From Temnothorax longispinosus (taxonomy: Eukaryota > Arthropoda > Insecta > Hymenoptera > Formicidae): 64,000 nt of DNA. The notes below the pieces were generated by a model. That model did no database searches, had not been told where the DNA came from, and worked only from the letters and a program-made list of their open reading frames with translations. Below are positions 1-13,400 of the stretch, piece by piece. The DNA lies in contig NC_092358.1 in the NCBI RefSeq assembly GCF_030848805.1, forward strand, positions 10,642,433-10,706,432, written 5' to 3'. A program made the translations under genes and the position numbers. Each line of letters begins with the position of its first letter. Position 1 is the stretch's first letter.

Positions 1-205
1 ACTTTATTTGTATTTTAATATCCTTAATCGAAAAAAATTCCTTTATCAGGCAATAGCTTATCAAGCAAAAATCAATTAAATAATTAATGTTTTTACTAAA
101 ATGATTTCTACTAATTGTGGATATTTATTATTTCCATTTTGTTCTATCAGTTAGTTGATTCTTCTACGGAACTTTTGCAAATTTTAAGATCCTGTTTTTT
201 TTTCG

Positions 206-388
206 TTGGAGAAGGAAAATGCTTACGCATACCCTAAGGCTGGTCCCCAGGGTTATGCCGGACTTATTCACCAGCTAAAAACCTCCCCCGGCCCTCAACC
301 CCATAAGTATCAATCCTATAATAAAAGTTTAAAACTCAAGCATCTGGAATGTGTTGTTCAAACGGAAAAGTTAAGTTACCGCTTTTAA
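206..388 (+). other. Short coding-like open frame, Pro/Gly-rich start
   Basis: Sixty codons, ENAYAYPKAGPQGYAGLIHQ and on, lying in a short GC-richer patch (about 205-310) inside strongly AT-rich DNA. The contrast in composition suggests a piece of an inserted coding sequence, perhaps a retroelement or an exon. I do not recognise it. Reading frame loses its character after about residue 35. Confidence 0.2.
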
Positions 389-461
389 ATCAGTTACCCG
401 ACACACTTTTTATGTTTATGTCAGGAATTACGTCAGAATCAAAACATTTCCTACAAAACAT

Positions 462-709
462 TCGGTCAATTATTTACCGAAAAATTGAAAAAATTTCGGA
501 TACCGGTTCCCAAAAAGATCGGTAACGAAAAACTATACACTCTATAACACTCCCCAAAAAATTCTACCACTATTTTATACTTTTATCGGTCAATTATTTC
601 CCTAAAAATTGGAAAAATTTCGGATACCGGTTCTCAAAAAGATCGGTAACGAAAAACTATGCACTCTATAACACTCCCCAGAAAATTCTACCTTTATTTT
701 ATATACTTT
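462..709. repeat. Tandem duplication, 124-bp unit
   Basis: TCGGTCAATTATTT.. at 462 recurs at 586 with few changes, through CACTCCCCA-AAAATTCTACC. Two copies in direct tandem, followed by the CATA run. Confidence 0.85.
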
Positions 710-750
710 TGGCAAAAATTCGGTCGAATAGTTTAAGAGTGTATAAAGAA

Positions 751-808
751 CATACATACATACATACATACATACATACATACATACATACATACATACA
801 TACATACA
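751..808. repeat. (CATA)n microsatellite
   Basis: About 14 uninterrupted CATA units. Confidence 0.97.
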
Positions 809-2720
809 GACATTCTATTTTATATATATAGAAGATATATAATTATAAAAATAAATATTATTAAAAAAACGAAAATTTGGCTAGTCCAAGGAATGCCCCA
901 TATATATATATATTTTTTATTAGCATATGACAGATTTCTGTAAAGTGTTTAACTAATTTTATTCTGCTAAATTTATTACAAAATTATATTATAGTTTCAG
1001 CAACTTTTCCATTATCACTATGTTTAAGGCTACAAAATACCAAAAGTCCCTAACACCATTTTTGTTCCAGCGCAATAATTTTGAGAGAATTTTAAACTTT
1101 CATAAAAAGATTCGAAATTTATTGCCGTATGATTTGTATTACCGTCATAATTTGTCACATTTATTCTTATTTATTCATATTTGTTTGGGATAGGAAAAAA
1201 TGGGGACAAGAACGCACACGAGAACTGAAATTTAGTACGCTCTGCATCATCATTAAATCATCGCAAATAAATAAATAATTAATCATGCGAATGTAATACA
1301 TAAATGAATTTACTGAGCAATTGATGTATCTGCTTGCTGCCTCCTCAGCTGTTTGATTGCTCGGGGCCGCTCATTCGCCTAAACACAAATCGATTGGGAA
1401 AATTCAACTAATTACGATCTGGCATCATACTAATTGAGACGCACGATACGAACATCGTGAAATTGTTTCATAAGGCTTAACTCTCGAGGCTTGTTTTGTG
1501 CGAAGTATGATAATACAAAATATAATGATGAGTCTAATTGTGTGATGTTGATTAAATGTGATCTAACATATATGAATTGTAAATTATATAATACATTATT
1601 GTAAAAAAGCCTAATAAAATAAATCAAATGTCAGATTTTATTTGCGATACTTTGCCAGCATAATTTTAAAACAGCATAAAATTAGAATATTTTAGAAAAC
1701 ATATTAATTTACAAAATCTTATCTCTAATTATATTTCCGGTGAGTTTAACTTTAAATATTTTCATCTCTAATCTAGAAATTCAATATCTGTCATGCTATT
1801 TAATTTCAAATATTGAATATTGAGAGCTATTAAAAATATCAAATTTTTGTTAATAAAAAGTTGAAAGAGATTAATATATTATGTATAATTATTTATTTAT
1901 TATTTCTATTTATGTATAATTATATATATACAATTATTTAGGTAACAAGAAAAAAATAACAATTTAATAATAATTTTATCATTCTAACTGTTCAACATTA
2001 TTTATAACTACTTGTTGTAACTTGACTATTTGATCTAAATACATGCATAAAATGCCTTGTCGCTATATCGATATGCATCTGTATCGAATTGTGTTGTGAA
2101 TAGTATGATTCGGCCCTTTATTAGCATGTCATGCGATTGTAATTAGTAAGGTTTTTTCGATCGTATCATACGCACGAGTGTTCCCCGCGAGCAATGAAGC
2201 AGCTGACGCCACAGTAATTAGCTGATGTACCTCGCATGTTGTGGTTCGAATATCAGTATACAGCTGCCTCCGTGTCTTACAAATTTGCCACATGTGCGAA
2301 AATGCATCCACAGTTTACAATAATAATACAAGTTTAGCAAAAAACAAAAGAGACACTCTTTTTTTTAAACCCGAGAAAGAGAGTAAACATTTGCCGTAGT
2401 TCTTTTGACGCTGAAAACAAATGTTTGCACCAAAATACTTTGTCGTGTCACAATTTTGAGAAACGTGAAGTCAAAACTGTAAAAAGAAAAATTATTTTAA
2501 CATATATTTTATTATATTCCAATATATCGCGTAATGAAAACTGTTTAATGTATTTAAAATTACACATATTGTTAAAATTTGAAAATTGTTGAGCATATTT
2601 TAATATATTAAGCATAAAAAGAGGCAAGGAGTTATTCTATATTTTAAGGATTTTCTTCTTACTTTGTGTAATATTTTACCAATTCATTAGCAGTTACATA
2701 AACATAGCTGCATCATAAAC
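809..2720. other. AT-rich intergenic DNA, no gene seen
   Basis: Read on both strands. Only short chance frames and TA runs; no splice-framed coding segment or RNA gene recognised. Confidence 0.6.
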
Positions 2721-3197
2721 ATGACAGGCGCTTCTCGCCATATCTTGTACAAATATTACAAGAATCGGCAACGCACAAGTGAAATGATAGCAGACTGTTG
2801 TATTCCATATTATCTGCTCTTTCCGCGTGTACCGCGCAAAATCAATAAGCCACGGAAATGCTATATGGAACAACTAGCAATCGTTAAATTTGCGTGTAAA
2901 TTGGCATGCTATGTGATCGTAATTAGCTGCATTTTTTTGCAGCGATCTATCTGTATTCGCGTGAGTGAACATCGACGAGAATGGAAAGCGATGAAACTTC
3001 AATGCGAAAGCACAATGCGGTCGGTGAGCGCATCCATTTTTCACAAACTAATGATACGGCTAGTCAAGAGAGATTTTGTAAATGCGAGAAGATATATTGA
3101 TTTTTGTCGTTGTTTACAATACCGATATTCTAGACACAATTTACAGCAGATAATTTCCAATATTTGTGATAACTTTGAAAATCGAGAGATGATATAA
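2721..3197 (+). CDS. Unrecognised 158-codon open frame
   Basis: A true ATG frame, MTGASRHILYKYYKNRQRTS.., long for DNA this AT-rich. Cys- and Arg-rich, with one hydrophobic stretch (about residues 57-74, LACYVIVISCIF). Its last third overlaps the first copy of a local tandem duplication (3079-3290). No family recognised. It may be a chance frame or a decayed exon. Confidence 0.2.
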   Translation: MTGASRHILYKYYKNRQRTSEMIADCCIPYYLLFPRVPRKINKPRKCYMEQLAIVKFACKLACYVIVISCIFLQRSICIRVSEHRREWKAMKLQCESTMRSVSASIFHKLMIRLVKRDFVNARRYIDFCRCLQYRYSRHNLQQIISNICDNFENREMI

Positions 3198-3290
3198 ATG
3201 CGAAAAGAAATATTGATTTTTGTTGTTGTTTCCAATACCGATATTCTAAATAACTAGATACTTTCCAATATTTCTGATAACTTTGAAAAC
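3079..3290. repeat. Imperfect tandem duplication, about 110-bp unit
   Basis: AATGCGAGAAGATATATTGA through GATAACTTTGAAAA is repeated from about 3197 with substitutions and a small deletion. Confidence 0.75.
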
Positions 3291-4680
3291 TGCTTGTCAC
3301 ATAACATATACGTTTGTAAAATGTAAAAGAAAAACTGAACGGTTTTTAAAGAATGAAAATGTCTTTTATAAAGAATAAAAATGGTACTGTAACACAGTAT
3401 GACTTAAATTGAAATATTGCAAGTAAAATGATATACGAGTAAAACGTTATTTTCTAAATTACATTCCAGCATTAAAATATATTTAAAAAATATATATATA
3501 TCTGTTTAATGTGTCATTATGTATTCGTATATGGCTAAAAGTCACCAAAAGTTATCACAAAAACTTCCTAAATATGTGAATTTGCATTTTTTATTTAATT
3601 CTGATGTTATTTCATTTATTTATATGCTTCGCATTTAAAACATACATTCCTGTAATTGTTCATTTATTCATGATGATGCGGTATCATTACGTTATCGTAA
3701 TTGCGCTGTAACGAATACTCCGTCGTGCTGGATGCATTTTCGTGAATTCATTAATGAGAGATACTATTTTAATGATAAAAAATGCTATTTCGTTTCTCAT
3801 CGATTCCACCATTTAATCGACACTACACGCAAACTATATTATTCTCTATGAACATAATCCTCTGTTATTTAACGATAGAATAACAGAACATTTATATTTT
3901 TATGAAAGATAAAGTCTCTCTTTCTCTCTTTCGCCTTATTTTCCTTTCTGCATATGCAATTCTTTGTTATCTTTGCAAATAATTTAATTAAATAAAAAAA
4001 TTTCCTATGCGTAATGTTTCTAATGCATAATGTTTTATTAATGTTGCCTAGTTTATCTTGGTTTCTGAAGCTCGCAAGTATTACTTACGTTATGAGTGTC
4101 TCTTTAACGATTTTGCTTACTTACCAGTAATTTCTCCCGGCGCTCCGCTTCATCGTTACAAACCGCGATGTTTCCTCGTTACGTTAAAATTTCCCTCGAA
4201 CTAGTTAACAGAATGAAATTGCATGACGTATCGCGAAACTGTTGGTAAAGTAACGAGGGAACTTTTCTACTCGTTGTCGAAGCATATTTCACGATTTATA
4301 TCGCGCGCAGCGAAATAAAAGCAAATTTGGCCTTTGCGTTCCGTGGCGAATACGCCCCGCCACTGTCAATAAAATCAAAAATATATGGCATAAATCTTGA
4401 CTTCTACGCCGCGCCGCCACCGTATACCTATATCTACATGATTGGTAATTATTTGTCGAGGATGAGAATAAACTCATCAATTATTTAATGGAATACCGAG
4501 CGAATACCGTGGTCAAATTAATTATTCTCTTGCGGATTTAACACGAAGACGTACGTATACATGTACCATGTATACGTAACATGTACGCGTTAAACAATAA
4601 TGTATATATAGCTAATCAATATACATATACATATATTAGGCCCTCAAACATTTGCCTTTATCCCGGATGATCGTCGAAAG
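3291..4680. other. AT-rich intergenic DNA, no gene seen
   Basis: No convincing coding segment. The part from about 4130 to 4460 is somewhat richer in CpG. Confidence 0.55.
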
Positions 4681-5440
4681 TGAACCGTGTAAATTCGCTT
4701 TTACGCTCACATCTCTACTCGCGCCCTTCTGTACGTACACCCTATCCTATTGCGTAGCTATCCGATCCAATGTTCCTTACAAATATTCGATGTCACGGAG
4801 ACGGGGAGTCCCGTCTCATTTTCTCTGAAAATTCTTTTTATCCTTTGTCTACGGTCTCTATGCGGATGTGGAGAGTGCCGCTACGAAGGGAAACTGATAG
4901 CTGACGACCGTCTACTCCCGTCAAGTTCCTTATCCCATTGGCACCCCTCTCTTTTGTGGAGATAAGTCAGATCGTGAAAGCGGGCAGCGCTTCTGACTTC
5001 TGTCTGACACATATCGCCCGTGCTCTCTTCACGACTTCGTCATTGCGGCAAAGACGTCGCGTTATTGTTTCTGTTGTATCACAACGCGAGCACAGTTGGT
5101 TGGCTGAGCGAGGGATGGGAGGGGGGGAGTAGGGCGGAGGAAGACAAGCGGATCCGCGCCCGCGGTGAGAAAAGTTTAACCGAGCGAAAGCGGAAGCGGA
5201 ATTTCTCTTTCCCTTTTCCCTTGCTCTCGAGCTATTTCGAAACGAGAAGAGATAATCACGTGTATTCGCTCGACAAATATTCGTCGTTCTCGAGCCGTTC
5301 GAGTCGGTGCGAAAACATGAAGGCGAGTTCTGCGTGAATTCGACGGCGCGCATGAAGTTTCTCGCCTATTGTCGACGGAATTTAGCGAGGAAGAATCGCG
5401 AGAAGGCACTGGCAGAGAGTGGTGAAGCAAACCGCAACTA
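4681..5440. other. CpG-rich block
   Basis: GC and CpG content rises sharply, with overlapping short frames in several phases on both strands that look like composition effects (Arg/Ser-rich). Could be a promoter-type or otherwise unmethylated region. No TATA/initiator pair stands out. Confidence 0.4.
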
Positions 5441-5593
5441 TTAACTAACTTAACCGAATATATTATGCTATTTTCTCACAAGCCCTCGCTCATATATCTA
5501 GATAAAATTTTAATCAATTTTTCATTAAAGCCATAGAAAATGGCATATGTCAGTTTAATCCCAAAGCTTAAACCGAGCGGGACATTTTTATAT

Positions 5594-5870
5594 ATAATAG
5601 CGTTTTTCATTGGCAGAACTGGTGCGCACTCATTGTCAGTGCACATTAAAGTCGTTGTACACTGATTTAACCTGTAATGTTTAAAGTAAAATGCAAATAT
5701 TTCGACTGATAAAATACCCAATACATATTTCACAAAATAGTATAATAAAAAATATTGAGGACTTCGTAACTTAACCCGTTTATATTAAACATACACTTTA
5801 CGTTAATTTGTGTACAACGGTTTTAATGTGCACTGAGTGCGCACCAGTTCTGCCAAAGAAAAACGCTATA
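5594..5870. mobile_element. Foldback/MITE-like inverted repeat
   Basis: ATAGCGTTTTTC and GGCAGAACTGGTGCGCACTC.. through GTCGTTGTACAC at about 5597-5662 are matched in inverse at about 5809-5870, giving arms of 60-80 bp around a loop of about 130 bp. No coding frame inside. Confidence 0.8.
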
Positions 5871-6015
5871 ATTCTGATAAAGATCCATAATTGTCGATAA
5901 ATTTTTCTTCTAGAAGAATGCTTGTAAAATATGAAATCAAAATTCAAGTCTGCTAAAATTCAATTCTAATTTATAAAATTTTTTTTTTAATATTAGAACT
6001 AATATTAAATGCATA

Positions 6016-7269
6016 GGGAAGACCGGGGCTATGTGTCCACACTTTACGCTTTTTTCAAGTTTACTAAAAAACTATTAAAGATATTTGACTAAAATTTTAC
6101 TGGTATAACCTTTCAACCTTGCTATTAAAAAAAAAAACATAATTAAAATCGTTGATCTATTAACATTTTAAAGAGGCGAATTTTTTAAGTGGACAAGTCA
6201 AGCGTAAACAGATAGTCCCATATGCGGGGCTATCTGTCCACATAATAAAAAACACATTATTTATATTAATTTTTATACTTTTTTATAATATTATTTATTA
6301 TTAATATATAATATTGAAAAAACTGCCTAGTCGTTGGAGTCAGAGAAGTAGTAGGCACTTTGTGTAGATTTTTTTGACAAGTTTTCTGCGTAGAGCTGGA
6401 CTTTTCTTTATATACGGCGGCATCAAACTGATTTTGAGTCCGTTGCAAAATCAACGTGATGAGTTTCTTTTGTCCCCTCAATTCTTTAATTTATTTTTTA
6501 TTTGGGGCCTTTACTTTATCCTAGGCAGCGTTTAAAATAGAAAATACTCAATAATTTAAGGCAAACTTATATATTTAACTTGACGTGTATTTTTAAAATA
6601 AAAATTTGGTGACGATTCTTGAATCGCAGGATCAAGTAGTTGCTCGTAGGTCACTTTTTTACAATAGCAAGTGAGAGCCCGAACATTTATTTCAAAGTCT
6701 AACGCTGTTTTTATGAAAAGATTCTCGCTCAATTTTTATTCTTTTAATCGCTCTAAATATAATTTTATTAGATATGTCTACCTTATCCGTCTTAAGGAAA
6801 GACTTTCTTTTGTAGTTACGCACCATTATCTATTTATAAAAGAACAATTCGTCATTGAAGTGTGGACACATTGCTTCATCAAAAATAGGACAGATAGCCC
6901 GACCACGTTTTTCAGTCTTTAACATGTTGTCAATTTTAGATAATGCGGAATTAAGATTTGACGCTTTTCACACCTGATAACGATATATTAATTGATAATA
7001 TTATGAATTGCTTACTTTAATTTGAGTTAAACTACTGTCGCACAGCAAATTTTTCGACCGTCGAAAAATGTGAATAATTGTTTTCGCTTTTCTTTTAACG
7101 TATATAGCGTCTGCGAGAGGCATCGCAAGAAAACAAACAACATTTAAATATTTTACGTAGGGCATTTTTCAACTACTTGTTACAATGGTAGAGACATCTG
7201 TCTCTTAAAACTTGAGATAGCAGTACTGTGGACACATGGCCCCCATAGACAGATAGCTCCGGTCTCCCC
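6016..7269. mobile_element. TA-flanked element, GACCGGGGC terminal-repeat family, 1254 bp
   Basis: Ends are GGGAAGACCGGGGCTATGTG and, in inverse, GGGGAGACCGGAGCTAT, each flanked by TA (6014-6015 and 7270-7271), as expected of Tc1/mariner-superfamily insertions. ATGTGTCCAC-like motifs recur near both ends. Only short frames inside, so it is a non-autonomous or decayed copy. Related to the elements at 14294, 56677 and 59946. Confidence 0.75.
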
Positions 7270-7271
7270 TA

Positions 7272-8336
7272 CTAATTTAATATTAAACTTTATAAGATAA
7301 AAAAGAAAGTTTTATTTTTTAATGTTATAACAAAGAGAATTTAACATATCCAATTTCCAACATTGTGTTTTCGAAATTGAATGTTCTGACAATATAAATA
7401 TTGCAGCAATATAAAATTTATTTTTTAAAATTTTTGTAATGTTTTCCGATAAAATAAATAAAGTGAGGTGTGAAAATATATAAATATCTAACTTTTATTA
7501 AAATTTTGTACTTGAATTAATGAAATTTATTAATTTTCTCGAATAATTAAGTATAATGATACTTTTTAATCACATAAAAATAAAAAAAATAATTTTATAA
7601 TTAATTTCGCGCATAAATTTGTGTACATAATTGATTTATATTAATTGCTGTTTTGTTTGTTATTGTTGTTATATTGATTATTATACTATATATATGTATA
7701 CTGCTATGTCGGTTGCCGTATTCGTCATCAATTTTAATTATTTTTTTTATCCAATAAGTCATTACTTCATTTCTTCAACATTATACGTTTTCTGATTTTT
7801 TGTGTGTTATTTATATATATAATATAATAAGTATATATAATATAAATTTATATTTAATGTAATTTTACTTTTATTATATTTTCATGCTCATCGAGAAATA
7901 ATACAAAACAAGACCTGCACGTATAATTAATAAACTCACTGACTCATGCTCTGTAATATAAATCTAATAAACTACATATTTGAGTTTCAAAAATCTAATT
8001 AAAATAGTAACATAAAACAAGAATTACATGTACAATTAATAAATTTACTGGTCTGTACTCTGTAACGTGAAACACATAATATGAGTTTAAAAAACTTAAA
8101 AATAATCTTTTTGTGTTATATAATTCGTAAACAAATATAAACGCTATGTTATAACTGATATGCCACTCAGGCTTTTTTACTTAACATTGTCAAGTGTAAA
8201 TTCGTATAAAAATGCTAAGGCTTGAAATTTTTGTCGAGTCTCACAAACTGTGTAGTTGTCCAGTTAATATAAATGTTATTATTATAATATTACAACGCAA
8301 TATTTTTCTCGTTATAACAATATAACATATACGTTC
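7272..8336. other. AT-rich DNA with a local duplication
   Basis: No gene seen. An imperfect direct duplication with a period of about 109 bp spans about 7904-8100 (AAAACAAG..AATTAATAAA..CTCTGTAA..GAGTTT). Confidence 0.5.
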
Positions 8337-8365
8337 ATGAAGAGCCCTCCGGAGTTACGTTTATC

Positions 8366-8692
8366 GTGTGCGCGCGCGCACGATATATCGACATGGTATC
8401 TACACATGCGTGCTTTGCTTATGTTTACAAACCCCATTCGACATTGTACGAACATTACAGGTTTAGATGGCATTCGGGAATGGATATATTGTCAGAATGG
8501 TCGAAATACGAGCGTATAATGCCATTAGGATGTGTAGTAGATATACGAAACCTGGAGAGTGTTCAGTTGTTTAGTGATAAGAATAATTATTTGGAAAGCG
8601 AATATGCTCGAATTCAATGTTTCGTCTATACAACTAGATTAGATACCGCTCCTGTATTTATTACCTCATATGTCTGTTGCTCATATACCTGA
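8366..8692 (+). other. Unrecognised 108-codon open frame
   Basis: MCARARYIDMVSTHACFAYV.. to ..CCSYT. No motif recognised. It sits between AT-rich DNA and the TC run; probably a chance frame. Confidence 0.12.
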
Positions 8693-8849
8693 GAGATATA
8701 GTAGGTACTAGTATCATTATACTATATTATATATATTATGTGTTGTAAACACATCATTTTTGCAAGTTTCGAGAAATTAAACTGTTTCTAGGGATATAAT
8801 GTAAAGACAATTTTATTCATATATGTATCTGTCCATTTATTATTCTTTG

Positions 8850-8852
<3 letters not shown>

Positions 8853-8921
<69 letters not shown>

Positions 8922-8935
8922 TCTTCTTCTTCTTT
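8853..8935. repeat. (TC)n then (TTC)n microsatellite
   Basis: About 33 TC units with one interruption, running into TTCTTCTTC. Confidence 0.97.
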
Positions 8936-9234
8936 TCCTTCTATCTATCCACTTATCTTATATTGATCGATTGTGAAGCGTTATATGATCTAGGGTCGTC
9001 GAACCGGGAGTTCCGAAATTCACTTGAAATTCTAATTTAAGATGACGAGTGCCCGATAGAGAGCTCGCTCGTTTGCTCCAGTGAGTATCACCCTTGCGCT
9101 GGCCCAGAGCCCGACGAATCGTTCGGCTTAATCACAACGTTCATTACTTAATCCGTTGGATTCGTCGAATTACCGAGCGCAGCGGGACATCCAAAAGCTT
9201 AGCCTCGCCGCCATGTGCGCGATCAGGAAGTTAA

Positions 9235-9272
<38 letters not shown>

Positions 9273-10930
9273 CCTCGACCAATTCCTATATTTGAGTCGC
9301 AGTAATCGTACCTGCCGTCATTACGAGTTAACGCAAAAGATAATGAGCGACAAAAGAGAAATCCGCGGTTCGGCCTGTGGCAAAACGACATCTATCGTAG
9401 CTTCCACGGCGTAATAGCGGCCGACAATGGCGCACGGACGTTCGGTTTAATTAAGTTTAGTAATTTTAATTAAATGCGTAGCGCGCGAAGTAACTCGCGG
9501 GAAACGGGTCGGTCTAAATTTATGTTCGATGGATCGCGTTCTGCGGCTGATCGCGCATGCCTTTGAGAGTTTTCGCCAGTCATATACTGGCCCTGCTTTT
9601 GCAGCGTGGTATAACGTATACGGAATTTAATTGCGGAATAAATTAATGTCGTTCTTTGAATAGGCAACGAAATCGGTAGCCGTAGGAAAGAGGTAAATGG
9701 CGATATGGCGAAGCTTGGCGTATCTTTGCGGCTGGTAAAGTGACGTGAAAGCCTGCGCAAGCAGGTTTGGAATACGTGATGGTAATAGATTGATTTATGA
9801 ACATCTATATACATACATAGAATATGTACGTTTCCCAAAATGTATGTAGAAACTGTCGATAGGGAAATAATTAATTATTTAATTATTATTCATAGATTAT
9901 AATAAAATTACCTTGGAATTTATAATGACATTATTCTTGGAATACCTCTCTATAATAGAATTGTTGCTCGACGCTATCCTGCATGGTTCATAAACATTTT
10001 TGGGTACTAGAAACAAATTGGGATGGCAAAGAACGACCTCTGAAATACTCTACAGGCATCGTGCGTTATATGGGTCAATCAATGAGCGCGCGCGCGTTGT
10101 TGTAATCGCACAACGACATCCCTATCGGAAAACCATAATTGAGATTGTCCCAAAAATCTCAATCGTGCCAGATATCGTGCGAATAGGATGCGAAATTGGT
10201 CAGGCATTGCGAAATATCGGCGTGCATACGTATCGAGGTCATCTCCCTAATAGCGTTTCCTTCAAGACCGAAATGACCAGATACAAGGCGAGCCCCTGGC
10301 TATTCGCTACATCCTACAGTCAGACAGAAACCATTAACAAGATACTGCGAACGCACCGGAAGATTGGGTCCGTCTTCGAGTCGGAGGCTTCTGAATCGGA
10401 GGAACCGTCGCGTCGGGAAAGATGTGCCCGCGCGCTAACAATACGGTCGTTATGTAATATCGTTACGCCATTTGGATTGTACCGCACCAGTTACCGCGCG
10501 CTGGTGTCCGATTCCGCAAGCGAGCGAATGGATCCGAACAAAAGGGCATGGGACAAAGAGCGGGCCGAAACGCGTGACTGCGAGTCATCTGGAATCGAGC
10601 TAATTTGACGGACGCCGCGGTGCCAAATGCGCGGCGGTGTAGCGCCACGAGGAAGAAAAAAGTTAGCGCCTGGGTGGACTAAATGCAAACGTTTTGACTG
10701 TATTTGAACGGCGGAACACTTCTGAAACCGGGCTCTCTCTCTTCGCGAAAAGCGTGCATCGATTCGCGCGCACCATACGTATTTTCACGATGCCGAGCCC
10801 CGAGGAATCGCTTTGTGGCCGGGGTTGTATTGCTACGTCGAATCATAGAGAGCCGGCAAAGCATTAACAGTTTTGAGGACCTGACTTGCGTTCAAATATG
10901 TGTTTTATAACAGAAATTCAAAGCCGCGCG
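8936..10930. other. CpG-rich block with a long open frame
   Basis: A plus-strand frame stays open from 10000 to 10608 (202 codons) but its first codon is TTG and the first ATG is near residue 91. It has no recognised domain and shares its DNA with open frames on the other strand. More likely a consequence of composition than a gene. Confidence 0.3.
9234..9272. repeat. (AT)n microsatellite
   Basis: AT run of nearly 40 bases with one early interruption. Confidence 0.95.
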
Positions 10931-13400
10931 CGATTGTGTTCAACTGTTGAATACCGTGACCCACGAGGATTTTTATTTATACATTCGTTTTGTCCGCGCA
11001 ACATTTTTTCACTATACATCATTTCAAAATTATAGTAATAACACAATATAAACTTATCAAGTTTCTTTAAATACTAACAATAAGTAAAAAACAAGTGAAA
11101 TGTTACTTTAGAATTCCATTACGTTGCAATATAATATATGTACTTACTAACATTACGAACCATTTTTTTAGATTTTTAAAATCCATTTGCAATCTATTTT
11201 GTCCCAATAAAAATGTTGAAATATAATTATTTGCTAACTGATAATTAAACATGTATAAAAATGACTCTAACGAATTAAAATTAAGTAAAGTAAACTAAAA
11301 TGTATATAATTTCCTCGAAATATCTGTGCAAAATAACATTATTCCGTAATTGAAGCAAATTACATATAGAACCAATATAAAGCGCAAAATTTACACGTGA
11401 TGTGTGTAAATGTAATAAAAAGCGAAAAGTGCTTAATTGCAATTGCGGATGATGGCAACATGAAAAAGAGGTAGCAGGTGTTGTCTTAAATTTGTGAAAG
11501 TAACTATGCTACCACTAAGCATGAATAAGCAATTAAAAAAGAACCGCAAGCCTTAATAAAAAAAGAACTCTTTGTGAGCTCAATTACCCACGGGATTTAC
11601 GCGTCCTGCCTTTATACATTCTCCATATCTTATTACCCCTAGAAAAAAAGTGTCTTATTAGTTACAATATAATTAAGTATTTAAAACAAGTTAACTACAA
11701 ATTAATAGAAATGATAATTATATAATATAAATAATATAACATCCAATTTAAATAAATAAAAGTTAATTGTGAACATAATAATAATTTCAATTATACATAT
11801 ACAAGCGTAATTCTTACATGAAATTCAAGTTTATAATTAATATAAGATAATATAAACTTACTTTTCCTTTTATTCCTTATATAATTACATAATTCCTTAT
11901 ATAATTATATACTTACAATTTGACATAAAAATTACAGGTAAAGATCCGATGATGACACATCCTCTTCTAAAAAGTCATTTAAAATGAACATTTGAAGCAT
12001 ATTTTAATGAAAGAAGCCTAGGGGTGTGCAATTGGAAACTATTTCACAGAGTACAATTTATTCATAGTTAACGAGATAAACGTATCTATATCCAGCACGG
12101 TAACCGAAGAGAGAGACTTTGGCGAGCAAGCGTTTGCCATTGGCGCGCTCTCGTGTGTTGCGATAATGAATTTACGTCACGCGCTCGTCTGAAAATACCC
12201 GCTCCCAAGCTGCGCTTGTAATCGCAACAAAACCGAAGCTCGAATGGTGCCGCGTAATTCGCCCGCATTAGTCGCCGTGCTCGGCAAGGTCCGCGACTAC
12301 AATAGTAGTTCTTAGCGCGCGAGCTATCGTCAACTCCGTGCAGGTCTCGCGACGTGAGCAACAAAGGCTTTTGCGGAGGTGCGATGTCGCATAAGCGGCT
12401 CATTTAGCTTCTCTTTGCGCGTTCTTCCCCAACAACTGAGAAAGGAAAATAAAGAAAAAGAGAGATAGAGAGAGAAAGAAAGGGAGAAGCGCAGAAATTA
12501 TTTTGCTTTATCTCCACATTGATTTCCTGGTAGGTGCCTTTTTATCCAATTCATCTGACTATTCATGATTCAAAGAAATAGTTCTCTCTCTTTTCAACTT
12601 CTTTTCACTTTTCATGTTTCCGCATCTTCACGCAAGACGTTACATTCATTATATTTTCCTTTTCTTCCCTTTTCGTTCTGTCCGTTGAAAAGCAACGAAC
12701 ATTGAATAAAGTGCATTAATATAAATGTTACAATTTTATTTTTGACGGTATTATATTCATTAAATATGATAGCGGATGATACCTATTACGTTTTAACTTT
12801 TACATCAAATGAAACAGGACTTTTAATGTGATAAAAGCATGTTTTGAGACTATAAATAATAGCCCATTCAATTTAACGGCATATTACAAACTGACTCGCA
12901 TTTCCGCGATGCAATTTGCGTATTGATTAATGCTCGGTTGCTGAGTAACGATTAATAAAATACATTTACCGCACATTTACAGTCGGTCATATTATAAATA
13001 TGCGATATTATAATGTACAACGAATTTTTAAATGTTTCTTACCAAATGGATGAAAAAATGATTATCTAAACTATCGTATCTTTCCCGCAACACCGCTATA
13101 ATGTAAAATGTTAATTTTTTTGTAAAAATAAAATTAATGGTTTTACCTTTAAGAAGAAAAATTTTAATTTAATTACAGAAAAATAATATTCAAAAATTGT
13201 AAATCAGAAATGTAAGGCAATGTCAAGATAAGTAAAATCACTATTTACTTTTAGTATTATTTAAAGTTTGTTCACAATTAGCAACTCAAGCCTAGAAAAG
13301 ATGTAGAGTAAGATAGTATTCTACTTAAAACCGCTTAAAAAAAAAAAAAAACAATAAAACGACCGACTTTGTTCAACAATTTAATACAAAGAAGGGGAAG
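10931..13400. other. AT-rich DNA with a small CpG-rich island at 12081-12420
   Basis: No gene supported. The island carries a 105-codon minus-strand frame with no recognisable domain, then a purine-rich AGAGAGAAAGAAAGGGAGAA stretch near 12,460. Confidence 0.4.

Noticed and set aside
2240..2260. GTGGTTCGAAT as a tRNA B-box
   Set aside because: No A-box, acceptor stem or anticodon arm could be folded around it. No tRNA was recognised elsewhere either.
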